Below are positions 48,701 to 58,300 of a stretch of 64,000 bases of DNA, in pieces. This DNA comes from Acanthaster planci (lineage: Eukaryota; Echinodermata; Asteroidea; Valvatida; Acanthasteridae): positions 465,457 to 529,456 of the forward strand of contig NW_019091517.1 in assembly GCF_001949145.1 (NCBI RefSeq), in the 5' to 3' direction. The notes beneath the pieces were generated by a model. It worked only from the letters and a program-made list of their open reading frames with translations. It made no database searches and had not been told where the DNA came from. Within the stretch, counting starts at the first letter, position 1. The number at the start of each line of letters is the position of its first letter. Both the position numbers and the translations under genes were made by a program.

Positions 48701-49288
48701 TGTATTAGATACACATAATTCTTTCAGTCTGCCAAAAGAATAACCATAATTATGATCCATATTACACAGTAATGCGGAAAACAAGTTGCCATTATCTATG
48801 ATTTGAAGTAAGCTTCTATTCAAATTTACAACAATTTGGGAATTAAACCTATTTTGGAAGCTTTCAATTTGAGTCAGCTGAGAAAGTTTGAGGGACCCAG
48901 ACTTTAACCTAAACTTTAGATACAAAGTTTGAGTAGTCAACCGACAAAATTCAAGATAGAGATGGTCAAGAGATGGTCATTTACCAACACTCAGCCCAGG
49001 TAGTTGGATAGAGTCCGGTAAGTTGTCAGCAGCTGCCATAGCAGCTTTCATGGACAGCAAACCGTAACTGGTCTCAGCGTTGAAGTTACAGAGAATCCCA
49101 CTGGTTGTATTTTGGCCAGCCTGATGTAAATTCAGCATGAGCCCGAGGGTCAAATCTGCACTGGGCTTCGTTGAGATAGGTGTAAGCCCCTGTATGATTG
49201 GGCATGATTGTCCTTGCTGAGATGAGACCTGCATCACTGTCACCATGGATACAAGGAGAATGCAGATAAGATGGTGAGGCACCATCAT
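36738..49288 (-). CDS. Class C GPCR with four tandem VFT modules (receptor A), complete
   Basis: A metabotropic-glutamate-receptor-like membrane protein. Exons in transcript order: 49288-48985, 48643-48515, 48077-47911, 47767-47554, 47260-46892, 46457-46303, 46103-45417, 45084-44838, 44194-44027, 43582-43281, 42891-42193, 41970-41724, 41584-41411, 40410-40109, 39910-39413, 39178-38291, 38052-37029, 36778-36738. They total 6,615 nt, or 2,204 residues plus stop, with every junction in phase. Layout: signal peptide (LICILLVSMVTV), VFT1 to about residue 446, VFT2 447-914, VFT3 915-1388, VFT4 1389-1850, 7TM 1851-2191, short acidic tail. Typical mGluR has one VFT, a nine-cysteine domain and a 7TM; here there are four VFTs and only a short linker. 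The start is set at the MM conserved in the paralogue; an upstream in-frame ATG at 49309 is not conserved. The C-terminal splice is uncertain (see 36563-36778). The ligand is unknown. Confidence 0.85.
37029..38052 (-). CDS. Receptor A exon 17: 7TM domain (7tm_3)
   Basis: One 1,024-nt exon encodes the end of VFT4 (VGEW...), a linker of about 45 residues with only two cysteines (SGCSCGP), and seven hydrophobic segments at exon residues about 58-83, 94-118, 123-147, 169-193, 219-241, 256-276 and 286-308. Class C marks are a cysteine at the top of TM3 followed by RRFG, a basic second loop (KSIRANRFARK), a cysteine pair in extracellular loop 2 (DTCASSSVQTC), and FLGKVGAL at TM7, which corresponds to the F-x-P-K-x-Y region of mGluRs with the proline and tyrosine replaced. 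The cytoplasmic tail is short and charged (KKEEADGGNKK). An intronless 7TM exon is unusual in mGluR genes, where it is commonly split. Confidence 0.9.
38291..39910 (-). CDS. Receptor A VFT module 4 (exons 15-16)
   Basis: This is the membrane-proximal ligand-binding module, coded by only two exons (39910-39413, 498 nt; 39178-38291, 888 nt), both phase 0 on each side, unlike the four-exon plan of modules 2 and 3. The first part carries a small cysteine cluster (SSQCTGLCLEC) and then the lobe-1 start (LLYALDKVNSDPSILPGI). The second part resembles lobe 2 of mGluRs (NWAYVGVVHS, WEAGICIG, FVWVGTHTW). The mGluR ligand-contact threonine in the S-T-x-P stretch is replaced (AVSP), and the acidic residue of G-S-D-x-W is histidine (GTHTW). 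It therefore probably does not bind an amino acid in the classical way. Confidence 0.85.
40109..42891 (-). CDS. Receptor A VFT module 3 (exons 11-14)
   Basis: Exons 42891-42193 (699 nt, phase 0-0), 41970-41724 (247 nt, 0-1), 41584-41411 (174 nt, 1-1) and 40410-40109 (302 nt, 1-0). The module follows mGluR VFT order: lobe 1 (AALFAVRQINRYSD), hinge (SSATSPALSD then FLRTVPSD), lobe 2 (YIQTIYTMGAYGEGG, GICIANS, VASDTWGAR), then NPFFIEYWTQKFKCNLPG, NCTG, and the closing FDENGDGTASYSIYQ strand. Threonine in ATSP, tyrosine in GAYGE and the Asp/Arg pair in SDTWGAR match mGluR glutamate-contact positions, so this module is among the better candidates to bind an amino acid. Confidence 0.9.
40857..41095. 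repeat. Small inverted-repeat element in a receptor A intron
   Basis: TGGATAACAAAC (40857-40868) is matched inverted by GTTTGTTATCCA (41084-41095). The 239-bp interior is AT-rich and non-coding. It probably is a MITE, but a 12-bp inverted pair without a clear target duplication is weak evidence. Confidence 0.3.
43281..46103 (-). CDS. Receptor A VFT module 2 (exons 7-10)
   Basis: Exons 46103-45417 (687 nt, 0-0), 45084-44838 (247 nt, 0-1), 44194-44027 (168 nt, 1-1) and 43582-43281 (302 nt, 1-0), the same cassette as module 3. Motifs: VFFAVHQINQDPSLLPNV, FLRTVPSD, YIQTVNTKGAYGDGG, GICISNS, FIGSDTWGTR, NPFFKEFWMQTFECNLPG, NCTG, KFDENGDGPAHYSFYQ. The tyrosine, aspartate and arginine contact positions are retained, while the threonine of the S-T-x-P stretch is serine (ASSP). 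The module opens with VGEW, the last strand of the preceding VFT. Confidence 0.9.
46303..49288 (-). CDS. Receptor A signal peptide and VFT module 1 (exons 1-6)
   Basis: Six exons (304, 129, 167, 214, 369 and 155 nt) encode the N-terminal module, more finely split than modules 2-4. Lobe 1 is short (TLGLMLNLHQAG, EIYDLCDTFQVAEYS); the hinge reads ISFTSTSPSLSD and FFRTLPPD. Lobe 2 (GWTYSAVVHSDDTHGMNA, YNMTWLSGNY) has lost the tyrosine and G-S-D-x-W contact residues. The end (TFTGIDGRTVSFDEHGDP) is very close to the corresponding mGluR strand. The coding exon has a splice acceptor 25 bp before the ATG, so the transcript starts in an upstream non-coding exon. Confidence 0.85.
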
Positions 49289-49313
49289 TGTCTGCTGGTT
49301 CAACACCATCTTC

Positions 49314-52300
49314 CTGAAGCAAACAGAAACTTTAAATAAAATTTATGTGATGACTCTTCCAGAATGTACGATGGCAAATGTTAATCTAAAATAAGTAAAA
49401 ATAAAGTTACTTGTGACTTCCCTCAGTGATGACTTTTTACAAATTAGATTTCTGAGCCAAACTTTAAAATAAAGTGTAAATAAATGCTGTTTATACAATA
49501 TATTGTACGAATCAGTCTTTGCAACATAAGATCATTATGTCTACACTGCACTAATGTTTTTTGTTTTAAGAACACTATAGTTGCTGTTGCTGCCATAGCA
49601 ATGGGGCAAGGGAGTGGTTGCCCTGTCCAAGAAATAAAGAAAAATAAACAAGGACAAAAAGAGGGAAAAGAGAATAAAGGGAAAAAAATCAATCACCAAT
49701 TGGCTTCAAGACACCTCAGACTGACTCCCTTCCCCTCTTAACTGAGTTGTAATGACTTGAGTCCATGACTTGACTGAGTCTGACTCGAGTCACAATTGTT
49801 GAATGGTTGGTTACTCAACTTTGAGTCCTGACTGGTAAATGAATTGAGTCTCTGTGACCAATGATTGACTTGACTCAAATCTCTCATGGAGACTTGACTC
49901 GTGTAAAAACGTATAAGACTTGAGTCTCGAAAAAATTGAAAGCAAAATTTAAGTTGGCTAGATACCTGTCACCCTTATTTATTTTCAGCATCTATATGAA
50001 AATAAAAATACCCAAAAATGCCTTACATGTAGTTGTGTTTTATTGTATTTTGTTCAAAAATTTGTGACTTGAATTGACTCGAGCACACAAAGTGACTCAA
50101 CTTGATCTCTTGACCTAATGACTTAACTCCAGTCACAATGTTAAAATGACTTGACTCAACTCAAGTCACCTAATTTAGTGACTCATTACAACACTGCCTC
50201 TTAATGGCTTATGCTGATGATTTTGCTTTGTCCCCATAGTAATCCAAATGGATTATTACAACAAAAATGGACTCCATGGGCAAACATTCTTCTGTAAAGG
50301 TTAATGGTCGTCTGGTGAGTAAAAGATGATTGTATCCCTGGTTACTTTCTTGCATGTCCTAAAGCTTATTACATGTACTTAATGGGGGTGGTAGATGGGG
50401 TCTGCAATGTAGTTTTCTTGAAGTTACTTTCCAATATCAAAATATTCAAAGATAAAAAATACAGCAGCATCTTGCTACAAAATTAATGAAACCCTTCAAA
50501 CGTCACCCTGGCCCAGCCAATGCCATATGATAGTTTTTGACTCAACAGGCATGCCAGACTTATTTTAACAATGAACCTGGAATGCAAATGAATGGTTTTA
50601 TTCAACACCAGTCCTTTCAGAAAAATAAGTAAAGAAATCCAATCCCCATACTTCCCCTGACGCCAAACCTGCATGCCACTGACATGCACATCAGTGGCAA
50701 GCATATATTCAGCGTCTGTCAAATTCAATCCAGAGCAACTTATCTTGACAAACTTTTTTGTATACAACAATCCTCTTGATCAACCAGGCATGACAAGCTT
50801 GGGAAAGCTGACCTAGGGTTAAAAGCATTAGTGATGAGCTGCATTTCCTGTTGAGTGGAGCGGGACTACTGGGCTGTAAATTCAAGGTAGCATCAGTCAA
50901 CATATTTGGGTATGCTACAGTGGGAATAGTTTGGTGGTTATCATTTTGACAATGCAATAATCAGAAACACATACTGATTTTGACATTATTTCCATTGTCA
51001 TTAGAAATAAAAGCCTACTGCGTACCAACTGAAGAGTCTAGAGATATATAAATCTAAGAAGGGTGAAAGTAAGAATGGTCAGACATTTTGTTGCTCTTGT
51101 AAGAATCTTGTTTTAAAAGCAGCAGATGAAATATTCTCCAAAACACAAATCTTCAAGTCCTGTGCATTTGTTCATGTTTTTAAGTTCTAATTCTTTTGTG
51201 AAGCAAGGGGTGGTTTGTGGTTTGAGCCTCATGACGAAGAGTGGAATAATGAAGCAAAAACACTAAATGAAGGACCACAGGGAAAGGGCTGGCTCACAGT
51301 ACATGTGTATGAATCTCGTCGTTCAAGAATTGTTTTAGTTCAGCCTCACTGGCAAAGACGTTGATTCATTAATCATCATCATCAGCCTGAAGTTCATTCT
51401 CACATGCATCTGAAGTTCCTGATGAAGCAAGGGTTCATCTCTGCTGCTTCAGCCTACACTTGGGGACGGTAGATCTATAGTTACATGTATATTAACCAAC
51501 AGCCTAGCAGAAAGAATGCTAATTGCTAGTGTATGCAAACCTAATTGGGTGAGGGTTGGTTCATATTCAGTGCCTAAACCTTCCTTGACAGCCTATGAGT
51601 TTTACTGTGCCATGCGTGGCGATTCAAGGGTTTTTTTCATGAATGTTCAGGTATATGAACCTTGATATGAAAATTCAATGTCAAATCATGGGAACCTGAA
51701 GGCTTTAATTGCAAAAGCCAACATAAGCCCAAAGCATTCAGTGTTCTCACGACTCCAAAACCCTAATGTTTGTTGTTCCTATAATGGAGATTATAATGAT
51801 GAAATTGATATAATTATAAATATATTGATCAATTGATTATTGATAATAATAAAATAATCATTTGATTCACTTTACCCAAAAGTTGTCCATTGCCTGAAAT
51901 AAGGTTTCTCTGAACTAAAGTTTATTTAAATCATGAAACATCTAAAAGCAACATGTCTTAGTTATGACATCAGAAGCACAGCAGAAGCAAAGGCTATACA
52001 GGCTGTATCATGAAGGCTGTGGGCTGTTTTATGTTCCAGATTTTGGAACTTTAATGAGCCAACTGGGCTTTTTAAGACCCCGGTCACGATTATCAAGCAA
52101 TTTTTCAAATTTTGTCACAGTTGCCACATGCCATCTGAATCTTACAACTTGATTTTTACAACTTCACATTGTTCATTCCTTTTTTGCAGTTTACAATTTA
52201 CGCAATATGTACTTACCAGATGGAACTTTCCAGAGGAAACCAACTTCAGCCACACAAGTAGCCCTTTAAACTCAGCTCAAAAGTTACAAATCTGTGGACT

Positions 52301-55300
52301 CAGAGATTTATACCAGTTCCCCTCTGAAAAGGATGAAAGGGCTATTTATGCTGGGGAAAGGTTAATGGTTGTTTTGTGTTAGTGAAGTAACAAAAACCTG
52401 ACCGACTGACCGCAACACTTTTGTATTCCTTTCACAATTTTAGGTCCACTTTCATTAAGTGTACACCTTTTTTGCATGCATGGCTTCTTATGCATGAAGG
52501 GCAGTGTTTTGATCTGGCAAAAAAGTCTCTCTTCTCATGGTGCAGATTCTACCTACATGCATCAAGTTAGATTATTTACTTATTAACTTATTTACCTGAA
52601 AAATGTATGGAGGAAAATTAATGATTTATTCGGAGCACACACAAAATCAATGGCCCTTAAAATAAAAGACGTTATCTCCACGAAGTCCTGTGTAATAACT
52701 GGTGAAATGCTGTTTTTTTTTTAGTTTGAAGTTACTGTTTTTCAGTAGCAGTTTAAAATACCCAAGAGGTGGATTTTTTTACCTAGCAGGCATAACAAAA
52801 GCACTGTTATTGAGTCATATTTCATCACCCAATTGCATTCAATTTGTAATGATGCTGACCTGGGATTGCTACATAGTAAAGAAGAAAAAAATGTCAGTTA
52901 TTCTTGCTAAAATATGTGGGTCTTGGCTATTTGGACTGCAATTGCGACACCGTATTTCCTCATCAAGGTTGTCTTTTGAGCGTGATTTGACACAAATACT
53001 CTTATTATTTGTAAACAGTTACCAACTATGAGTTGCAATTCAAACAGTTCATCGTAGAACTGTGCAAAATTTCGATAAAGACATTTTGAAATGTTCCATG
53101 AAGAACATCGACTGCTAGAAAAACAATTTATAAAGTTTTATCAAGCTGATGTAGGTGGTGAAATCTCCCCATCCTCCAACCAGTTGTTCTTGGCTGATAT
53201 GGAGACAAGAAGAAACATTTCAATAAAACTTGATAACATGGGAAGACTTCCAAATACGTACATGGTCATGCTATATTGTCTACAATATGAGTCATTGAAT
53301 GAAAGTGGTACAAATTTTTCACACAACTGATTTCCATGCTCTTGTGACCATGTTTATATGGAAATATGGAAGTTTAAAGAACAGAAAGGAATGTGGGAAT
53401 GTGGGGGTTGTTTTTGTAGCCTAAAAAGCACAACTCCCCCAACCTTGTTTACGACTGACTGGTCACGTTTTGTGCAATTCAGGTTTAGGCAAGGCTGCCA
53501 CAATCCAAAACAACCTGCACCTATCATGTTAATTTGACTGTGGCTTGAAGAGAGGAAAACATGCTGTCCTGAAGGTGAAGTTCTCCAAAAAGAAAAAAGG
53601 CAACTCAATTTGGTGAGTGCAAAATGCCCAGATTAAACTTTTAAAACTTTTATTTACTTGTTGGTACTTGAATCTAATAATAATTGTAAATGTAAGTGCT
53701 GAAGTCTTGCTGTGTAGGTATAACAGAACGTTGGAGAGCACTTGGAACTTTCAAAATGCCTTGCCCCTGGAAAAAAATGGAATAAGTTGCAAAATGTTCT
53801 GAGACTTTAGATGAAAGTGATATCAGTGTTTAATTAGGATGCAAAGAAATTTTTAGGCCACATTTTTCCTACAAATAATGTTATAGAACTCATTTCACTC
53901 GAGCTGCCCAAACCCGATTTCCCAGAGAGGAACTGGAAACACATAAGGCAACAAAGTCACCATTACTCATGACGCTCAAGTACATGTACCTTGAACTAAA
54001 TTTGCATCAGCAATGGCAGCAATTCAATCTTTCAATCTAAATTTGTTAACAGCCAATTCTTGCTTCAATCAGGTGTAACATAAAGTGAACAGACTCTTTT
54101 CCTGCCAGAAACCTAAAAAGGCACTTTCCTTGTGTCAACTTGGGATGTTTCGCCATTGAATGAGACCAGCAAAATGTTTACCCCAAAGAGGTTTATATAA
54201 CATAATAACTCTGCCTCGATCACTTTAGTCTCACCAACCCGTACCAATGAGATAAACTGTTGAATCAAGCCCACTTCGATGCCTGTGGTCAGAGTGACCC
54301 AAGCTACATTTACCATGCATCTTAAAGAAACAACCCGTGCGTCACATGATTAACACCCATGGTAACCTCTTTTCATTTTGGCTCTGGTCTTTTGAGGAAG
54401 AGAATATTCTCAGGATCTAGGAAATCAAACCTTCTGATTGAGTGAACTTTTTAAAGCTTTCACATATGTGCTATTTAACAATGCATCTGCTCAGACTGCT
54501 CCCAATTGACTGACTGTACATTTGAACAACCTACTTCAACCTTAACGAGCTTATCCAGAAACGTAACCGCCTGCCTGACCACTTTATTTGTTGCCTGCAA
54601 ACTTTGAGAAGCTAGTCCTGGTTGATCGAAACTATTTTGCTGTGTATGCAGAATGAAAAAGAAAACCTTTGAAGTTGAGTTGCAAAATATCAACACGCAT
54701 CTGGCAATAAGATCAATACATGGCTAGACCAGCCATCAAATATAAACCTTCATTTGTAAGTCCATGAAGCTGAGCCCGACACAGTGGTATTTCTGGCACT
54801 AATATAATTCTTGATAGGTGACAAAAAATTGTAGGATCATGCATTATGACTAAATCAGTGACGTTTCAAAGCGGGGTTCATTCAAACATCCTCAACGTTT
54901 GAATATTAAGATAAAAAATATCTTTATCTTTCTGGCCAATTTAACACTCACCATTTATCTGTGAAGCAAAAATTTTCAGAGTAAATTTCAGATTGGCAAA
55001 GGAATACATGTATATTCTGAAGCAATTAATCTGAAGTGATGTATTCAGATTTATAACAGGGGCTGGCTAGGCAGCCTGCATTAATGAAAGCTAAGGTGCC
55101 CAAAATGGAAGATGAGCTGAACATACGAGCATGGCATGTTTTTCATGCAGGGCATGTTGTGTCTTTAAAGTGATTAAATAACCAGTCAAGAACATGAGAA
55201 AAATACTGAAGGAAAAAGATTTTCCTTTGAATTGTTAAATGGGGGGTCATTCTCAGAGACACCCTCTCTGAATCCACAAATGATCGGAAAGTATGATATG

Positions 55301-55341
55301 TCAGCAATTAAAACTGGTTAAATTCATGTTTTTAATCTCAG
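49314..55341. other. Divergent intergenic region between receptors A and B
   Basis: Both receptor genes read outward from here. Each first coding exon is preceded by a splice acceptor (minus cttcag before 49313; plus ctcag before 55342), so each gene must have at least one non-coding 5' exon in this 6-kb stretch. I cannot place those exons or a promoter from sequence alone. Contents seen are the gacttgactcgag repeat (49742-50190), AT-rich blocks, and scattered open frames without motifs (for example 53091-53330). Confidence 0.5.
49742..50190. repeat. Degenerate gacttgactcgagtc tandem-like repeat
   Basis: Words such as gacttgactc, ttgagtc and gactcgagtca recur in both orientations about twenty times over 450 bp with irregular spacing. 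There is no coding potential. It looks like a decayed satellite or the interior of a mobile element lying between the two divergent receptor genes. Confidence 0.55.
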
Positions 55342-55366
55342 GAAGAAGGTTCTCACTTGTCAGAGA

Positions 55367-58300
55367 ATGATGGCTCCGAACCAACTCGGTTGGATTCTCT
55401 TTGTATCCATGGCGACAGTGATGCCGGTCTCCTCTGAGCAAGGCCAATCATGCCCGGTCATGCAGGGGTTTACACCCATCCTCACCAAGCCCAGTGCAGA
55501 TCTTACCCTTGGGCTTATGCTGAATTTACATCAGGCTGGCCAGGATACATCCAGCGGGGCTCTATGCAACTTCAGTGCCGAGACCACTTCTGGTTCACTG
55601 TTAATGAAAGCTGCTGCAGCAGCTGCTGACAACTGGCCCGACTCCATCCAACTAGCTGGGCTGAGTGTTGGTAAATGACTATTGCACTAGAAGACTCCCT
55701 TGTCTCTTGAATGATTTCAATATGCGGAGGCATAACCTTATGCGGGGGAGGGGGGGCTGAATGGGAAATTGTGAGTGTGATGACTTGCCGGGCCGTGGTT
55801 TGTCTCTATTGGGTGATGTTTACGATACAGATTTATATGTGTAATGTTTTACACTCCTGCTAAACCATCAAAAGGACATGGCTTCGTTACTCCAATTGGT
55901 CTCTGTCTCTGAGTGCTATTGAATACATTGAATTTCTTCACAGTCTGCCCTATTAAATTTTTTTCACCATGAAAAAGTGAGAGGACAATTCAATAGCCCG
56001 TTCCCTCAGGTCAAAATGTATTTGGTGGATATACCCCTATCCCCTGAGATTTATGCCCATGTCAGTGAATGCATAATTTCTGGGGCAAGTTTTACTTTTT
56101 CATTCATTGCACTGACTCAAAAATATTTAGAAACAGGCATGTGTTGATGCATTAATTCAGGTAACTGCTTAAACTTTGGTTCCCAGATCTAAAGATTAGG
56201 GTCACTCTAACTTTCTGTGCTGACACGTCGTTCCCATTATTTCCAAATTCAGAGACTTTGAATAAAAACCCACGGGTACAGATTTCTCATTCTCACCTTC
56301 CTATTAAAGGTTATGAACATGGAACTTCCACAATCCTTAAGAATGCAATTTGAAATTTTATTATTTTTTACACACTGAAAGAATCATTAAAAACAACAGA
56401 GTTTGTTATATTTATTTGAGACATTTCTCTCCTTACAAGTAATGACATTCATTTTCATTTATCCAGGCTTGGAGATTTATGACTTGTGTGATACATTCCA
56501 AGTTGCTGAATACAGTGTAGTGCGCTTTGCAAATGAAAGGTATGATGATTTGTTTGCAAATGGAACGGTATGCAGAAACAGGACACTTAGACTTGGTAAG
56601 TTAAAGATTTTCTTGAACTATGTCCAAGTTGCTTGACTGTGACTGAAAATAATGCACAAGTCTATGTGAAATGACCACAGCCACATGTGTTATTCCATAG
56701 CACAATCAGGTAATTCGGACAAAGAATATATTCTTTCAACTCATTTCCTTCCATTTGGTCAGGCTTCTTGCTCTGACAAGCCTTTTAACCCCTTGCTGGG
56801 AGACTATTCTTCTGTGTTCCATATTTGTTCTGCCACTATCTCTTTTACAGGACTAATATTTGCAAATTTGATAATTTCCAACACCCCCATGTAATTCAGT
56901 TTAGTTGGGCTGACGAGCCAATGACATATGATAAATAATTCACACAAACTGTAATGCTACCTTAACCCAATCATTTTGAAACTGCAGAGCACTAATTGGC
57001 CTAGCCATGATAGATTAAAGAGTACTTCAAATTTTTTTATCATCTGCATAATAAAGCCTTCTGTTCTTCACAATCAGGTGTGGTTGGCTTCAGATATAGT
57101 TCCTGGAGTGAGTCCTTGGCACCACTTCTGCAACCACTTGACCTGCCAGCTATTTCTTTCACTGCAACGTCCACTTCTTTGAGTAATGCAGAGAAATACC
57201 CAAATTTCTTCAGGACTCTGCCACCTGACAGCTCTGCTATCATCATGGTATGTTATAATTACTTCACCAGAGAGATGCAGTACTTTCTTGCTATGGTGCT
57301 TTCCAGCAGGTTCAACTGTACTAGTGGCTAAACATATGAACATAAAATGCCTGAGTCAGTCAAGAGGCAGGGAGCTTGCAAGGGGTTAACTGCTTAACAC
57401 TGATGTTATCTGGACAAGGTACCTTCCCTTGTTTTAGGGTGTTGCTGGCAAACTGAATTTTAAGGTGGTGAAGGTGGTGATGAACTCTTGTGCAAGATCT
57501 AAGACTGCAGATGGTGAGGTTCTCCTCTCCTTCAGTTTGGTGTTATAGCCGTGTAAATTAAGGCTTTGCCATGATAAGAGTACGGGCAATGGTACCTGGA
57601 GGGACAGGCAGGGATTGTGTTTTGCTGATCCCCTCAGTGACGCGATTAACCATTTGTCATGCTTTCTGACCTTAGTGTGTGAAGTCAATGTTGTCAGCTG
57701 CATTTATGATTATATCAGCTTGTGTTATTCCTGGATTGGACTTTCACTGAGAAGTCAAAACAGAGGCTTTCTCTTCATTAGAGCTGAGTAAATTGTAGAC
57801 AGTGCAGTCTGTTTGTCCCGACCCGTGACTACGTACCAGTTTGTCCCAACCTGGTGCGTATAAGCCCTGTAGCATCGGCATGGCATGAAGGCCTTGCAGG
57901 AGGCATTTTTTATTACATCTGTGAAAGGGTGATGAGTACATGTAGGCTGCTCAATGTTACTGGCCACCAGGGAGGAAGGGAGGTTGTAGGGTCTTCTGAC
58001 CTGTACTCAGCCCAGTCTGCTTTGCAGAAGTTCCATCTCTTTGCTGGAAGAGATGGCATCAATTGGGGCAAGGATGGAGGTGCCTTTGATAATGACAGAT
58101 CTGTAATGGCTGTGGGGGAAGCAGATGAGGACTGATCTTGTCAGAGTGTCAACAGAGTCACTCATTCACTAGGCTAAATCTGGGTTGTAGTGTTCCAGTG
58201 ATGTGAGCAGTTTCTTCATGAGCATCAAATAGAAGGGTTAAGTCTACCTGAGAATCCCGGTTGCTTAGTAACTCTCCACTGACAGTTGAACAGTTGTAAC

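Noticed and set aside
36738-49288. Several separate receptor genes instead of one
   Set aside because: There is no new signal peptide, start context or stop at any module boundary. Every boundary is a phase-0 splice at VG-x-W, and only one 7TM exon exists. A single gene is the simplest reading, though it needs cDNA proof.
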